NCBI GenBank assembly: GCA_018268355.1
Contig: JAFDWR010000002.1
Span: 1 to 64,000 of the forward strand
Direction of reading: 5' to 3'
DNA: 64,000 nucleotides
DNA from: Armatimonadota bacterium
GTDB lineage: Bacteria > Armatimonadota > Fimbriimonadia > Fimbriimonadales > Fimbriimonadaceae
Program-made: the position numbers and the translations under genes
Shown: positions 11,521-20,130 of the stretch, piece by piece
Numbering within the stretch: position 1 is the stretch's first letter
Layout of the letters: each line of letters begins with the position of its first letter
The notes under the pieces: model-generated
The model's input: the letters and a program-made list of their open reading frames with translations, nothing else
Told to the model about the DNA's origin: nothing
Database searches by the model: none

Positions 11521-12116
11521 GGCGCGTCGGGCTCGGGCGGCGCGGTCCCCGAATAGGCGGCGGTGGCACCCGCGACGTCGTCGAGGGCAGCCTCGATCAG
11601 GCGCGTGAGGCTGTCGAGCTTCTCAAAGACCTCGTCTGGCTGGTTCTCCATCATCGATTCGAGCTGGCTGGCCGCGTCGGTGAGCGCATTCTTCGCGTCG
11701 TCGAGGTCTTGGAGGGCGGCCAGGCACTCCTTTTCAAACTTATCCGGGCCTGCCTTCACGTCTTCCGAGGTTGGCGGCTCGCCCGCGTGCTCCGCCAGGT
11801 CCGCGCCGACCGAATCGAGTTGGGCCGCGACTTCCTCGAGTCCGGGGACAATCGCCTTGGGCATCGTCTTTTTCAGCTCGCGCGCTTGCTTCAGCGCGAC
11901 CTCGATGGAATCCACTGCTGCGCCGACCTGGAAGTTGCCCGAGTGGACGGCGTCATAGAGTCTGTCGGGTGTCGAGAGCATGCTCGCCGCCGCACCATTC
12001 GCCGCAGGACTCGTTGAAGCGGCATTCGACGACGCTGACGGCGTGCCACCCGATTTCGGGCCACACCCGATCACCGCCACTGCGAGTACGAACAGCATCC
12101 CCCTTTTCGCAAACAC
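11517..12116 (-). CDS. putative lipoprotein, helical
   Basis: 199-residue protein with a lipoprotein signal: hydrophobic LFVLAVAV followed by VIGC, a lipobox-like site with Cys18, then a Ser/Ala/Gly-rich linker to about residue 45. The remainder is acidic and strongly helical, with heptad-like Leu/Ala spacing (LKQARELKKTMPKAIVPGLEEV, LAALQDLDDAKNALTDAASQL), so probably a small coiled-coil domain anchored to a membrane. Start taken as GTG 12116 because TAAATT ends six bases upstream (leaderless pattern); ATG at 12098 is an alternative. Divergent from the ChaN-like gene and convergent with the HEAT-like gene. No known family recognised. Confidence 0.65.
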   Translation of the reverse strand: MFAKRGMLFVLAVAVIGCGPKSGGTPSASSNAASTSPAANGAAASMLSTPDRLYDAVHSGNFQVGAAVDSIEVALKQARELKKTMPKAIVPGLEEVAAQLDSVGADLAEHAGEPPTSEDVKAGPDKFEKECLAALQDLDDAKNALTDAASQLESMMENQPDEVFEKLDSLTRLIEAALDDVAGATAAYSGTAPPEPDAP

Positions 12117-12122
12117 CGAAAC

Positions 12123-12140
12123 AATTTACCAGCGTAAACT
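12123..12140. promoter_or_regulatory. divergent pair of -10 boxes, leaderless in both directions
   Basis: On the minus strand TAAATT (12128-12123) ends six bases before GTG 12116. On the plus strand TAAACT (12135-12140) ends seven bases before ATG 12148. The two genes are thus read outward from one 31-base intergenic region with no room for untranslated leaders. No clear -35 box was found for either. Confidence 0.5.
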
Positions 12141-12147
12141 GGAGCTT

Positions 12148-13029
12148 ATGGTGCAAGTGCTCGCGTTGCTTTTGGCCCAAGGCGTCGACCCGATGAACCT
12201 CGGTTTGGGCTTCTCCACTGAGGCCCCGATTGGGACGATCTTTGACCTCAGGATGGAGAAGACGGCGACCCTCGCCGACGTGGCGAAGGCCGCCGACGGC
12301 AAGCGATGGGTCTTCCTTGGCGAGAACCACGCCACTACCGAACACCAGAACATGGAAGCGGCGGTGATTGAGGCGCTCGTCAAGCGCAAGCGCAAGGTCA
12401 TCGTCGGCCTTGAGATGCTCACCCGCCCCACCCAATCCACCCTCGACGAGTGGATCCAAACCAACATCGCCGAGGACGACTTCCTCACGAAGATCGATTG
12501 GAAGAAGCAGTGGGGTTTTGACTTCAAGTTCTATCGCCCCGTCTTCGAGGTCAGCCGGAAGTACAAGCTCCCGATGGTGGCCCTGAACGTTCCCCGAGAT
12601 TGGGTGCGCCAGGTGGGCCGAAAGGGCTTTGATGGCCTCACCGCCGAGCAAAAGGCTGAGCTCCCTGCGAGCATGTCGCTCGATAACGCCGACCACCGAG
12701 CCGTCTTCACCGCCCTCATGGGCGGCCACCCGATGACCGGTCCCCAGGGTGACAACGTTTATGCCGCGCAGGTCCTGTGGGACGAGGGCATGGCCGACAC
12801 CGCTCTGAAGGCTCGCGAGAAGGCAGACAAGAACGCGGTCTTCGTCGTGATCGCGGGCTCGGGCCACATCATGTACAACCAGGGCATCAACTACCGGATC
12901 AAGAAGCGCACCAACGAAACCGGCGTCACCCTGACGATGGGCCAGGCACCCGGACCGACCTCGATGGTCTCGCGCGGGCTCGGTGACTTTGTCTTCATCA
13001 CCCGATCGGTCGAAAAGGAAGAGCGTTGA
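12148..13029 (+). CDS. ChaN / DUF399-family protein
   Basis: 293-residue protein of the ChaN/TIKI-like superfamily, some members of which bind haem iron or act as metalloproteases. Recognisable blocks: WVFLGENHATTEHQ near residue 52, a GLEM segment, the DFDFKFYRPVFE-like segment, LNVPRDWVRQVGRKGF, and VIAGSGHIMYNQGI near the C-terminus. The conserved Glu and His residues of GENH and GSGH are present. A short hydrophobic N-terminus (MVQVLALLLAQG) could be an export signal but is marginal. ATG 12148 was chosen because TAAACT lies seven bases upstream and the frame further upstream is not family-like. The stop overlaps the purD start (TTGA), so the two are translationally coupled. Confidence 0.75.
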   Translation: MVQVLALLLAQGVDPMNLGLGFSTEAPIGTIFDLRMEKTATLADVAKAADGKRWVFLGENHATTEHQNMEAAVIEALVKRKRKVIVGLEMLTRPTQSTLDEWIQTNIAEDDFLTKIDWKKQWGFDFKFYRPVFEVSRKYKLPMVALNVPRDWVRQVGRKGFDGLTAEQKAELPASMSLDNADHRAVFTALMGGHPMTGPQGDNVYAAQVLWDEGMADTALKAREKADKNAVFVVIAGSGHIMYNQGINYRIKKRTNETGVTLTMGQAPGPTSMVSRGLGDFVFITRSVEKEER

Positions 13030-14255
13030 GGATTCTTGTCGTCGGGAGCGGGGGGCGCGAACATGCGCTCGCCTGGAAGCTTGCCCAGGAACATGAGGTC
13101 CATGCCGCGCCCGGCAACCCGGGGATCGCCCAAGTCGCCACTTGCCATCCCGTCGGCGACGTCGTTACGCTTGCCTGTGAGCTGGCGGTTGACCTCGTCG
13201 TCGTCGGTCCCGAAGACCCGCTGATCGATGGTCTAGCCGACCGGCTCCGCGCGGCTGGGATCACCACGTTTGGCCCGAGCGCAGCCGCCGCAAGGCTCGA
13301 GGGCAGCAAGGCCTTCAGCAAGGACCTCATGAATCGGGCAGGGGTGCCGACCGCGCACTTCGCCACCTTCACCGACGCCGAACGTGCGAAGGACTACGTT
13401 CGCCAGATGACGATGCAAGGGCGCGGCGTGGTCGTGAAGGCGAGCGGCGCGGCCCTCGGCAAGGGCGTCGTGGTTTGCTCGGATGAAGACGAGGCGATGC
13501 TTGCCGTCGAATCGATGCTCGTCCAGGGCTCGCTCGGAGCGGCGGGCCGCGAGATTGTCATCGAGGAGCGGCTGGTCGGCTACGAGATGTCGATCCTTGC
13601 CGTTTGTAGCGGGACCGAGTTTGCGTGTTTCCCGCCGGTGCAGGATTACAAGCGCGTTTTTGACGGCGACCAAGGCCCCAACACCGGCGGCATGGGCACC
13701 TATTCCCCGCTGCCTCACGTCTCGGGCGAGCTCGCGACCCGCGCCGCCGAAGAGGTCATCCGTCCGATCCTGCGCACGATGAGCGATGACGGAACGCCCT
13801 TCACCGGGCTGCTCTTCGCGGGGATCCTCGTGCAGGACGGCATTCCCTATTGCCTCGAATACAACGTCCGCTTCGGCGACCCCGAAACCCAGACCCTGAT
13901 GGTGCGGCTTGGCGATGGCCTTGGCGAAACCCTGTTGAACGCGGCGAATGGGCATCCCTTCGCCCTCCCCGAAATCACTGTCCCCGCGGCGGTGACCGTC
14001 GTGGTGGCAAGCCCGGGCTACCCGGGCAGCTATCCGAAAGGGCTCCCGATCACGATCGGCGACTTACCCGCTGGCGTGCAAGTCTTCCACGCGGGCACTG
14101 CGTTGGTTGAAGGCCAGCTCGTGACCAACGGTGGGCGGGTGGTGGCGGTTTCCGCCACCGGGGCCAACCTCATGGATGCGAGGACGAAGGCTCTCGCGGC
14201 GGCGGCGGCCGTTCAGTTCGAGGGTGCCCACTTCCGGCGCGACATCGGCACGTAA
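13026..14255 (+). CDS. purD: phosphoribosylamine--glycine ligase
   Basis: 409-residue GAR synthetase, the ATP-grasp enzyme for the second step of purine biosynthesis. Begins RILVVGSGGREHALAWKLAQ, the standard PurD start, with the FGPSAAAARLEGSKAFSK segment, GVVVKASGAALGKGVVV (ATP-grasp), PNTGGMGTYSP and the metal-binding EYNVRFGDPETQ. Start codon is TTG at 13026, overlapping the TGA of the ChaN-like gene; there is no ATG nearby and the conserved N-terminus leaves no alternative. The 3' end overlaps the opposing MFS gene by 43 bases. Other pur genes are not in the window. Confidence 0.97.
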   Translation: MRILVVGSGGREHALAWKLAQEHEVHAAPGNPGIAQVATCHPVGDVVTLACELAVDLVVVGPEDPLIDGLADRLRAAGITTFGPSAAAARLEGSKAFSKDLMNRAGVPTAHFATFTDAERAKDYVRQMTMQGRGVVVKASGAALGKGVVVCSDEDEAMLAVESMLVQGSLGAAGREIVIEERLVGYEMSILAVCSGTEFACFPPVQDYKRVFDGDQGPNTGGMGTYSPLPHVSGELATRAAEEVIRPILRTMSDDGTPFTGLLFAGILVQDGIPYCLEYNVRFGDPETQTLMVRLGDGLGETLLNAANGHPFALPEITVPAAVTVVVASPGYPGSYPKGLPITIGDLPAGVQVFHAGTALVEGQLVTNGGRVVAVSATGANLMDARTKALAAAAAVQFEGAHFRRDIGT

Positions 14256-15466
14256 GCAAGGCCCGCGACGAGCACAATCGCCGCTGAGGTCCCGAACGCG
14301 ACCGCCGGTCCGAAGCTGGAATACAGCAGGCCGGTCATCAGGTTGCCAACGATCACCGCGATCCCGGAAATGGTGCCGAAGACGCCAAGTGCCGCGCCCC
14401 TCTGGTCGGGCGGAGCGAGCTGAGCGACGAGTGCCTTTTGGGTCCCATCAAACAGCGCGTTGAAGCACCCATAAACCGCCCAAAGGACAAAGAATCCGCC
14501 CGCCAGGAACCCAAATCCGGCATAACAGGCGATGAAAACGGCGAGCGCGACAAAGAGCACCTTGGTGCGGCCCCATCGGTCGGCCAGCAGCCCCGCCGGG
14601 TAGGCGAAAATCGTGGAAGACAGGCTCGCGAGGATGTAGCAAAGGATCGTGGCGACAAGCCCCGCAAGGGTGAGATTCAGGCCAAACGTCGATGAAAACG
14701 TCTTCGCCGTCCCCGATTGGTTGATCATCTGCGTCGTGCGCAGGAGAAGAAAGGTATCGCTCGTGTTGGCGAGCGAAATCAGGCACATCACCCCGACGAG
14801 GCCCCAGTATTCGCCGCCCACGCGCAGCTTTTCACCCTTGGGTTTTGGCTCCTTCGGGGCGACTTGGCGATCCCGGACCGACATCGTGAGGCCCATCGCG
14901 ATGAGGCCAGGGATGAACGCCCAGAGGAACGCCTTGCGCAGGTCGTCCTTGAAGATGAACACCGCGACGATGGCGAGAATCGATCCGACAAACGCGCCCG
15001 CATTGTCGAGCATCCGGTGGAGGCCAAAGGCTCGTCCGAGGTCCTTCTTGTCGACCATGTCAGCGAGGAGCGCATCGCGCGCGGTTCCCCGGATGCCCTT
15101 GCCAAGCCGGTCGAGGTTGCGAGCGACCATGACGAGCGGCCACGAACCCGCAAGGCCGATGAGCGGCTTCCCGAGCGAGCTCATGAAGTAGCCAAGCACG
15201 ACGAACGGTCGCCGCTTACCGACGCGGTCGCTCGCCGCACCCGACCATGCCTTCGATAGTTGGGCAATGGCATCGGAGACGCCTTCGATCAGCCCCAGCG
15301 CCCAAGGCGCGCCGCCAAGAACGACGGTGACGAACAGAGGTAAGAGTGGATAGATCGACTCTGACGAGACATCCGCCCAAAAGCTCACCCACCCGAGGCG
15401 TCGAACCTCGGGCGGGAGAGGGGCATCAGGAACTCGGGAAGTTGGGGTCTCGCTTGATGACTTCAA
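14213..15466 (-). CDS. major facilitator superfamily transporter
   Basis: 417-residue inner-membrane protein with about 12 hydrophobic segments and MFS loop motifs: DRVGKRRP after the second segment (motif A) and LLADRWGRTKVLF in the second half. The N-terminal block GWVSFWADVSSESIYPLLPLF is typical of an MFS subgroup annotated as drug or sugar efflux; the substrate cannot be read. Start is TTG 15466, which lies inside the 3' end of the DinB-like gene (41-base overlap in the same direction), suggesting translational coupling; a GTG about 26 codons downstream is an alternative. The C-terminus overlaps purD on the other strand. Confidence 0.88.
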   Translation of the reverse strand: MKSSSETPTSRVPDAPLPPEVRRLGWVSFWADVSSESIYPLLPLFVTVVLGGAPWALGLIEGVSDAIAQLSKAWSGAASDRVGKRRPFVVLGYFMSSLGKPLIGLAGSWPLVMVARNLDRLGKGIRGTARDALLADMVDKKDLGRAFGLHRMLDNAGAFVGSILAIVAVFIFKDDLRKAFLWAFIPGLIAMGLTMSVRDRQVAPKEPKPKGEKLRVGGEYWGLVGVMCLISLANTSDTFLLLRTTQMINQSGTAKTFSSTFGLNLTLAGLVATILCYILASLSSTIFAYPAGLLADRWGRTKVLFVALAVFIACYAGFGFLAGGFFVLWAVYGCFNALFDGTQKALVAQLAPPDQRGAALGVFGTISGIAVIVGNLMTGLLYSSFGPAVAFGTSAAIVLVAGLAYVPMSRRKWAPSN

Positions 15467-15932
15467 ATTGACCTAGGTGATAGAACGGGTGGGCCGACAT
15501 TCGCACGAGGGCACCTTCACCGTTGATCATGGGACCCAGAATACTCCTCAGTTCCCGATTGCGGATCACGGTGGTCTTTTCGCGCGTTTCCGTCGAGTCC
15601 GAGGCGATCAGCCGCTCCGCCCACTCGCGTCCCCGGGCGACGTTCGCCTGCACGACTTCGGGCGTCAGCTCATCAGGGGTAAACGGGAAAGGCTCCTCGT
15701 TCATGATCCCATTGAGGGCAGAATCGGCGAGCCGCTGGTCCGTTTCGTTCAGCTCTTTGCCGAGGAGGAAGGAGGCAAACCGCGTCTCCGTCCCCGCGAC
15801 GTGGAGGGCAGATTCGGCAATCGTCAGCGAGCCCTCGTTGATCCGAAAGTTGAGTTGGGCTTGGCTCAGCCCTTCGAGCGACGCTTCGAACCGACCGCGG
15901 GTCAAACGATAGACTTCAAGGAAATCTGACAT
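15426..15932 (-). CDS. DinB-family protein
   Basis: 168-residue four-helix-bundle protein of the DinB/YfiT-like superfamily, many of which bind a metal through three histidines. Visible: SLTIAESALHVAGTE with the first His and AHPFYHLGQFEVIKRD with the C-terminal HxxxH pair. Such proteins act as thiol-dependent S-transferases or remain uncharacterised. ATG 15932 gives the natural N-terminus (MSDFLEVYRL); TAGTCT lies eight bases upstream. An ATG seven codons upstream is possible. Co-transcribed with the overlapping MFS gene. A second, unrelated-in-position DinB-like gene is at 29030. Confidence 0.8.
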   Translation of the reverse strand: MSDFLEVYRLTRGRFEASLEGLSQAQLNFRINEGSLTIAESALHVAGTETRFASFLLGKELNETDQRLADSALNGIMNEEPFPFTPDELTPEVVQANVARGREWAERLIASDSTETREKTTVIRNRELRSILGPMINGEGALVRMSAHPFYHLGQFEVIKRDPNFPSS

Positions 15933-15985
15933 ACCCTCGCAGACTACATGCAACCCTCGGCCAGTTGCTACGATAGACTTTAGAC

Positions 15986-17668
15986 ATGAGGCGAATTGTG
16001 GGGCTTTTGTTCGCCTTGCTCCTGTCGGCGGTCGCTTGGCCGAAACCAGTTTTGCTCGCCCTCATGCACCCCAACGACGCCGGTCCGAGGGTGCCCGCCG
16101 CCGCCGAAAACCACCCGATTTGGGTTCAGTTCCAAACCCAAGAGTCCCGCCGCCGCCTCGCCGAGATCATGGGCCGAGGACCGTGGGGCATTTCGCCAGA
16201 AGAATCGCGCATTGAGTTCGACCGCCTCCAGAATCGTTTCGAAATCCGAGGCTTCCCGTCGCTGAAGAATCGCGGGTTTTTCGCGGCGGGCGGTAGCCAG
16301 AACGTGCGGCTCGTCGGCACTCCAGAAGCCCTCGAACAAGCGCCCGGCGTGGTCTTTCTCGCCGCCAATGGTGAATCGCCCTACCTCGTTCCCGTGCAAG
16401 CGAAGGACCTAAAAGACGGTGACCTCGGTGTCTGCCACCTGCACGATTGGGGCGAATTCGCGGCGATGAAGAAGTTGGGCTTCCGCATGATGGTGATCGA
16501 GTTTCCGGTCGAGCGGAAGTTCGGGCTTGCGCGGGCGTGGATCTTTGACCCCGAGCGCCAGAACCTCATCCCATCGCTGAAGGGTGAAATTCCCGGCCTG
16601 ATTCCCGCGCGAAACGTCCGCGACGTGCTGGGCCTGTCGCCCGAAATCAGCTGGCAGCCACCCCGACTGGGCTACCCCGGCGCGTACCAGTGGATGAAGC
16701 GGATCGACGTGGACAGCCTCCAGTCGGCGTCGATGCTGGGCGGGCTCGCCCTTTTTGTTGCGGTCTGCGCAGCGTACGGACTCGGCACCGATCGCCGAAG
16801 TCCCCTCGCGCTCACCCTGCTCCGAGCCAGCCTCTCGATCCCGGCGGGAGTGATTGTCCAAGGCTTCGTCGCCACGGCATGGCCCGAACTCCCATGGTTG
16901 CTCGGCTTTGTCATCGCGTTCAGCGGGGTCTTTGGCGTGGTCGCCCTGATTTCGCTGATTGGTGCTCGGTTGGGGGGTGCCTCCGTGCTCCAGGCCAACG
17001 GCATTGTCCTGCTCGGCCTTTCGCTGGTGAGCCTGCCCGTCCTCGGCCTCTTTCAACCGCTCGAAGTGGGCGGAATGAGTCCGCTGTGCATCCACCTCGC
17101 CGCGTTTGGGGTGGGAGTTTGCTGGACGGGGGTTCCCGCTTCGACGTTAGGGAGATTGGGCGTCGTTGCGCTGGTCGCGGGGGGCGCTTGGAGGCTCTTT
17201 GGCCTGGTGCCATGGCCCCTGCTGCTCGGGATCACCGGCTTTGGGCTTGGCGTCCACCTAGGGGTCATCAAGCGGTGGTTCTGGTTCGTCTTGGTTGCCG
17301 CCGTGGTGGCGGAATTGATCCTAAGGTTCCGCGGGGCGGCCCCGCTCAACCTTGGCCGCTCAACCGAATGGACCGACCTCGCGAGTTCAACCCAGATCGC
17401 CCTCGGTGACCACCTAAACATGCTCGGCTCGCCGCTTTTCTTGGGGGTCTTGTTCTTACTCGGCTCGAGCGCTTATCTTGGAGGAAAGTACGCTTTCTAT
17501 CGGCTTCGGCAACTCATGAACTCCTCTCCCCGGCTCCGCGCTCTAGCTTTGGTCGCTGGCGCAACCGCGATCGGTGGCATCGTCGCGCCTGCGCTCATGC
17601 CCGCTTCCCTGCTGATGCTCGTCGCCGCCGCCTGGACAAGCCTTGAAATCGGTCTCGCGCAACTATGA
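15986..17668 (+). CDS. polytopic membrane protein of unknown function
   Basis: 560-residue protein. An N-terminal hydrophobic segment (VGLLFALLLSAVAW) is followed by about 220 residues of soluble domain (roughly 30-240), then eight or more membrane helices from about 250 to the end (SMLGGLALFVAVCAAYGLG, LLGFVIAFSGVFGVVALISLIG, GIVLLGLSLVSLPVLGLF and others). No family recognised. TAGACT ends six bases before the ATG (leaderless pattern). Its ATGA overlap with the following GH65-like lipoprotein gene, and the NodB-like gene one base after that, argue for a common envelope or polysaccharide function: an extracytoplasmic domain attached to a membrane channel-like part. Confidence 0.7.
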   Translation: MRRIVGLLFALLLSAVAWPKPVLLALMHPNDAGPRVPAAAENHPIWVQFQTQESRRRLAEIMGRGPWGISPEESRIEFDRLQNRFEIRGFPSLKNRGFFAAGGSQNVRLVGTPEALEQAPGVVFLAANGESPYLVPVQAKDLKDGDLGVCHLHDWGEFAAMKKLGFRMMVIEFPVERKFGLARAWIFDPERQNLIPSLKGEIPGLIPARNVRDVLGLSPEISWQPPRLGYPGAYQWMKRIDVDSLQSASMLGGLALFVAVCAAYGLGTDRRSPLALTLLRASLSIPAGVIVQGFVATAWPELPWLLGFVIAFSGVFGVVALISLIGARLGGASVLQANGIVLLGLSLVSLPVLGLFQPLEVGGMSPLCIHLAAFGVGVCWTGVPASTLGRLGVVALVAGGAWRLFGLVPWPLLLGITGFGLGVHLGVIKRWFWFVLVAAVVAELILRFRGAAPLNLGRSTEWTDLASSTQIALGDHLNMLGSPLFLGVLFLLGSSAYLGGKYAFYRLRQLMNSSPRLRALALVAGATAIGGIVAPALMPASLLMLVAAAWTSLEIGLAQL

Positions 17669-19302
17669 AACTCACGTCGTCCGTTGTCACTCTCGCCCTG
17701 ATCGCGGTGCTCGTCGGCTGCAGGGGATCTGGACCAAAACCGAGCGCGAGTGGTGCCGTTGCCCTCAACTACACCTTGTTGGAAACCGCCGACTGGGCCT
17801 ACCGGATCGATGAAGACGGCAAGCTCGTGAGTGCCTACCATCGCGGCGACTTCGACGACAGCCCCGAAGAGAAAATGGTGCCGAGTCCAGTCGACAACCT
17901 CACTTACGAGAAGTTCAATCTGCTCAGCCCCTACAACCCCTCTGAGGGCAGGGGTTCGAGTGGGACGATGTGGGAGCTGCTGCTACATCGGGGCGAAAAT
18001 AGGCCCCGGCTGCGCTACCTCGTGGATGATCCGAGCGGCCAACTTAAGGTTTCGATTGAGGATCCCCGGCCGAACGCCGGAAATTTATACAACGGATCGC
18101 GCGAGGCTCCGAGGATTGAGATCAAGAGTTCCTTTTACGACGAGGTGGAGATACAGGGTTGGATGAATCGGCTTTGGTATGGTATCCCTCCCAACGAGCC
18201 CGCGCCTGTCGGCCCGTACAACCTGAGCAACACCATCTACAACGGCCACGTCTTTTGGGACGCCGATGTTTGGATGATGCCCGCGCTCGCCCTCTTTGCT
18301 CCCGATCGGGCGAGGTCGATCCTGCTCTATCGCCAGGAGAAACAGGCCCAAGCCGCGAAGAACTTCGTTGAATGGGACCAGGCGGGACGCCCAAACGCGA
18401 AGGGTCAATCCAAGCCAAGCGGCATCAAAGGCGGGCTGAAGTTCCCCTGGGAATCCGCGAAGACGGGCAAGGAAGTCGCCCCCGCCACCTCGCGCTATGA
18501 GGACCATATCACGGGAAGCGTCGCCTGGAGCCAGAACTACGGCGCGATGCTCGGCATCATCCCCAAGGGCAGGGCCGAAGCGATCAAGAAGGGTGCGGCC
18601 GCGTTCTACATGGCGCGGTCTGAACCCAGCCCCGAGGGTCGCCACATCCGCGCCGTCATGTCGCCCGATGAGAACCACATCGGCGACGACGACCTCTACA
18701 CCAACCTCCTCGCCCAGTGGTGTACCGGCGAGAAGTTCTATCTGCCGAAGGATTCGAAGAGCCTGCTCACCTACGAAGGCGACCCCGTCCGGTCGTACAA
18801 GCAAGCGGCCGCCGTCCTCGCCATCTACCCGCTGCAAGACCCGGTGGCGGTCAGCCAGGCCAGGGTGATGATGGAGCGATTCGGTGACAAGACGATCCCG
18901 AATGGCCCTGCGATGAGCGGATCGATCCATGCCTTGATCTGGGCAAGGCTCGGCGAAACTGAGCGCGCCTACGCGACCTGGCAAGACAGTTGGCAGCCCT
19001 ACAAGCGGGGGAACGGGCTGATGGCCGAGAAGCGCCACAAGCCGGAAACGAACTTTCTCACCGGCCAAGCAGGATGTTTGCAAACCGTGCTCTACGGTTT
19101 TTGTGGATTTGTCGTAGACTGGAAGCCTCAGCCGGGAGCTCTTTGGAGCAAGCAGCTGAAGTCTGGAGCGTGGATCAGCATCAAACCGCACCTACCCGCC
19201 AAATGGAAGTCGGTCACCCTCAATCCTGTGGTGCTCGATGGTGTGCGATACAAGGTGGAGATCAGCCCCAGTCAAGTCAACGTAACCCAAGGAGATAGAT
19301 GA
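17665..19302 (+). CDS. GH65-like (alpha/alpha)6-barrel lipoprotein
   Basis: 545-residue lipoprotein: signal MKLTSSVVTLALIAVLVGC with lipobox VGC and Cys19. The catalytic-type domain resembles glycoside hydrolase family 65 (trehalose, maltose or kojibiose phosphorylases and glucosidases): NGHVFWDADVWMMPALALF near residue 192, then MSPDENHIGDDDLYTN, equivalent to the PDEYH...N.YTN block with the general acid Glu at E336. The N-terminal super-sandwich domain expected for GH65 is reduced. Starts within ATGA of the upstream membrane gene; the NodB-like gene follows after one base. Probably an outer-membrane-anchored or periplasmic glucoside-processing enzyme; substrate and whether it hydrolyses or phosphorolyses are unknown. 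Confidence 0.72.
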   Translation: MKLTSSVVTLALIAVLVGCRGSGPKPSASGAVALNYTLLETADWAYRIDEDGKLVSAYHRGDFDDSPEEKMVPSPVDNLTYEKFNLLSPYNPSEGRGSSGTMWELLLHRGENRPRLRYLVDDPSGQLKVSIEDPRPNAGNLYNGSREAPRIEIKSSFYDEVEIQGWMNRLWYGIPPNEPAPVGPYNLSNTIYNGHVFWDADVWMMPALALFAPDRARSILLYRQEKQAQAAKNFVEWDQAGRPNAKGQSKPSGIKGGLKFPWESAKTGKEVAPATSRYEDHITGSVAWSQNYGAMLGIIPKGRAEAIKKGAAAFYMARSEPSPEGRHIRAVMSPDENHIGDDDLYTNLLAQWCTGEKFYLPKDSKSLLTYEGDPVRSYKQAAAVLAIYPLQDPVAVSQARVMMERFGDKTIPNGPAMSGSIHALIWARLGETERAYATWQDSWQPYKRGNGLMAEKRHKPETNFLTGQAGCLQTVLYGFCGFVVDWKPQPGALWSKQLKSGAWISIKPHLPAKWKSVTLNPVVLDGVRYKVEISPSQVNVTQGDR

Positions 19303-19303
19303 T

Positions 19304-20059
19304 ATGCCAAATGTCGTACTAACGGTCGATTGCGAAGGCGCAATGCACGACCGCTGCTATACGAGCGAGTACATCCAAGTTTTTGAACAAGAGTTCGTTC
19401 CCGCGAGCTGGATGGTTCACGTGAGCCTCAAAGACCCCAGCGCGAACACGAACCTTTACTACCGTGAGTTCATTCACAAGATCCCCAGCTGGCACGAGAT
19501 GGGCATGAAGGTGAACTTCGAAAACGAGCGCGGCTACGTTGAGGACCCCAAGGAGCGTGGAAACATCCTGTGGGTTGCCAAAGACACCCTGAAGAGCCAC
19601 ATGGTCAAGGTGACCTCGGTTCGCGCCGGTGCCTTTGCCCTCCTGCCGAGCGACATCCCCTATCTCGAAGAGATGGGCGTCCTTGTCGACAGCTCGGTAC
19701 TGCCTGATGCCGACTACAAGATGTTCGTTGATTGGACCGGCGCTCCCCACGAGCCCTACCACAGCGCATCGGACAACCTGCACAAGGAAGGCGGCAATAA
19801 GATCCTGCACATCCCGGTGGCCACCCACGAAGGGCAATATGGCTACCTCGATCGCGGCTTCGACGCCCTCGTTCCCCTCTTCGAGGCGAACATGGGACGC
19901 GAAGTGATCTGCCTCGGCATGCGCGACTACATGGACTCGGCCGAAGACCTTCGGAAGACGATTCGGTACTTCCGGGAGAAGGGCGCTCACTTCACGACGC
20001 TGACCCAAGCGGCGAGCGAGCACTACGAGCACCACGAAGCCCTTGCTGGCAGCCGATAA
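19304..20059 (+). CDS. NodB-like polysaccharide deacetylase homologue, metal site altered
   Basis: 251-residue protein without signal peptide. It starts MPNVVLTVDCEG, matching the first NodB motif (TxDDE/D), and has SVRAGAFALLPSDIPYLEEMGVLVDSSVLP, the usual RAGG....L...G...DSSV block. Where active members have GHEIGLHxHxH or HS/TxxH, this protein reads WHEMGMKVNFENERGY, so the metal-binding histidines are replaced by Lys and Asn. It may be a non-catalytic binding protein or use another site. GGAGATAG precedes the ATG at 19304. Cytosolic location would be unusual for a deacetylase acting on exported glycans. Third gene of the membrane/GH65 cluster. Confidence 0.65.
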   Translation: MPNVVLTVDCEGAMHDRCYTSEYIQVFEQEFVPASWMVHVSLKDPSANTNLYYREFIHKIPSWHEMGMKVNFENERGYVEDPKERGNILWVAKDTLKSHMVKVTSVRAGAFALLPSDIPYLEEMGVLVDSSVLPDADYKMFVDWTGAPHEPYHSASDNLHKEGGNKILHIPVATHEGQYGYLDRGFDALVPLFEANMGREVICLGMRDYMDSAEDLRKTIRYFREKGAHFTTLTQAASEHYEHHEALAGSR

Positions 20060-20079
20060 GGCTCATTCATCTCCAACCC

Positions 20080-20113
20080 GCGCCTCCTGCTTACCAAACT
20101 GAGCAGGGGGCGC
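20080..20113 (+). terminator. long hairpin after the NodB-like gene
   Basis: GCGCCTCCTGCT (20080-20091) pairs with AGCAGGGGGCGC (20102-20113) with one G-U pair around a 10-base loop. The following bases (TCCGATTTAG) are not a clean T-run, so it could be a factor-dependent terminator or a 3' end stabiliser. Confidence 0.5.
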
Positions 20114-20130
20114 TCCGATTTAGCCCGAAC

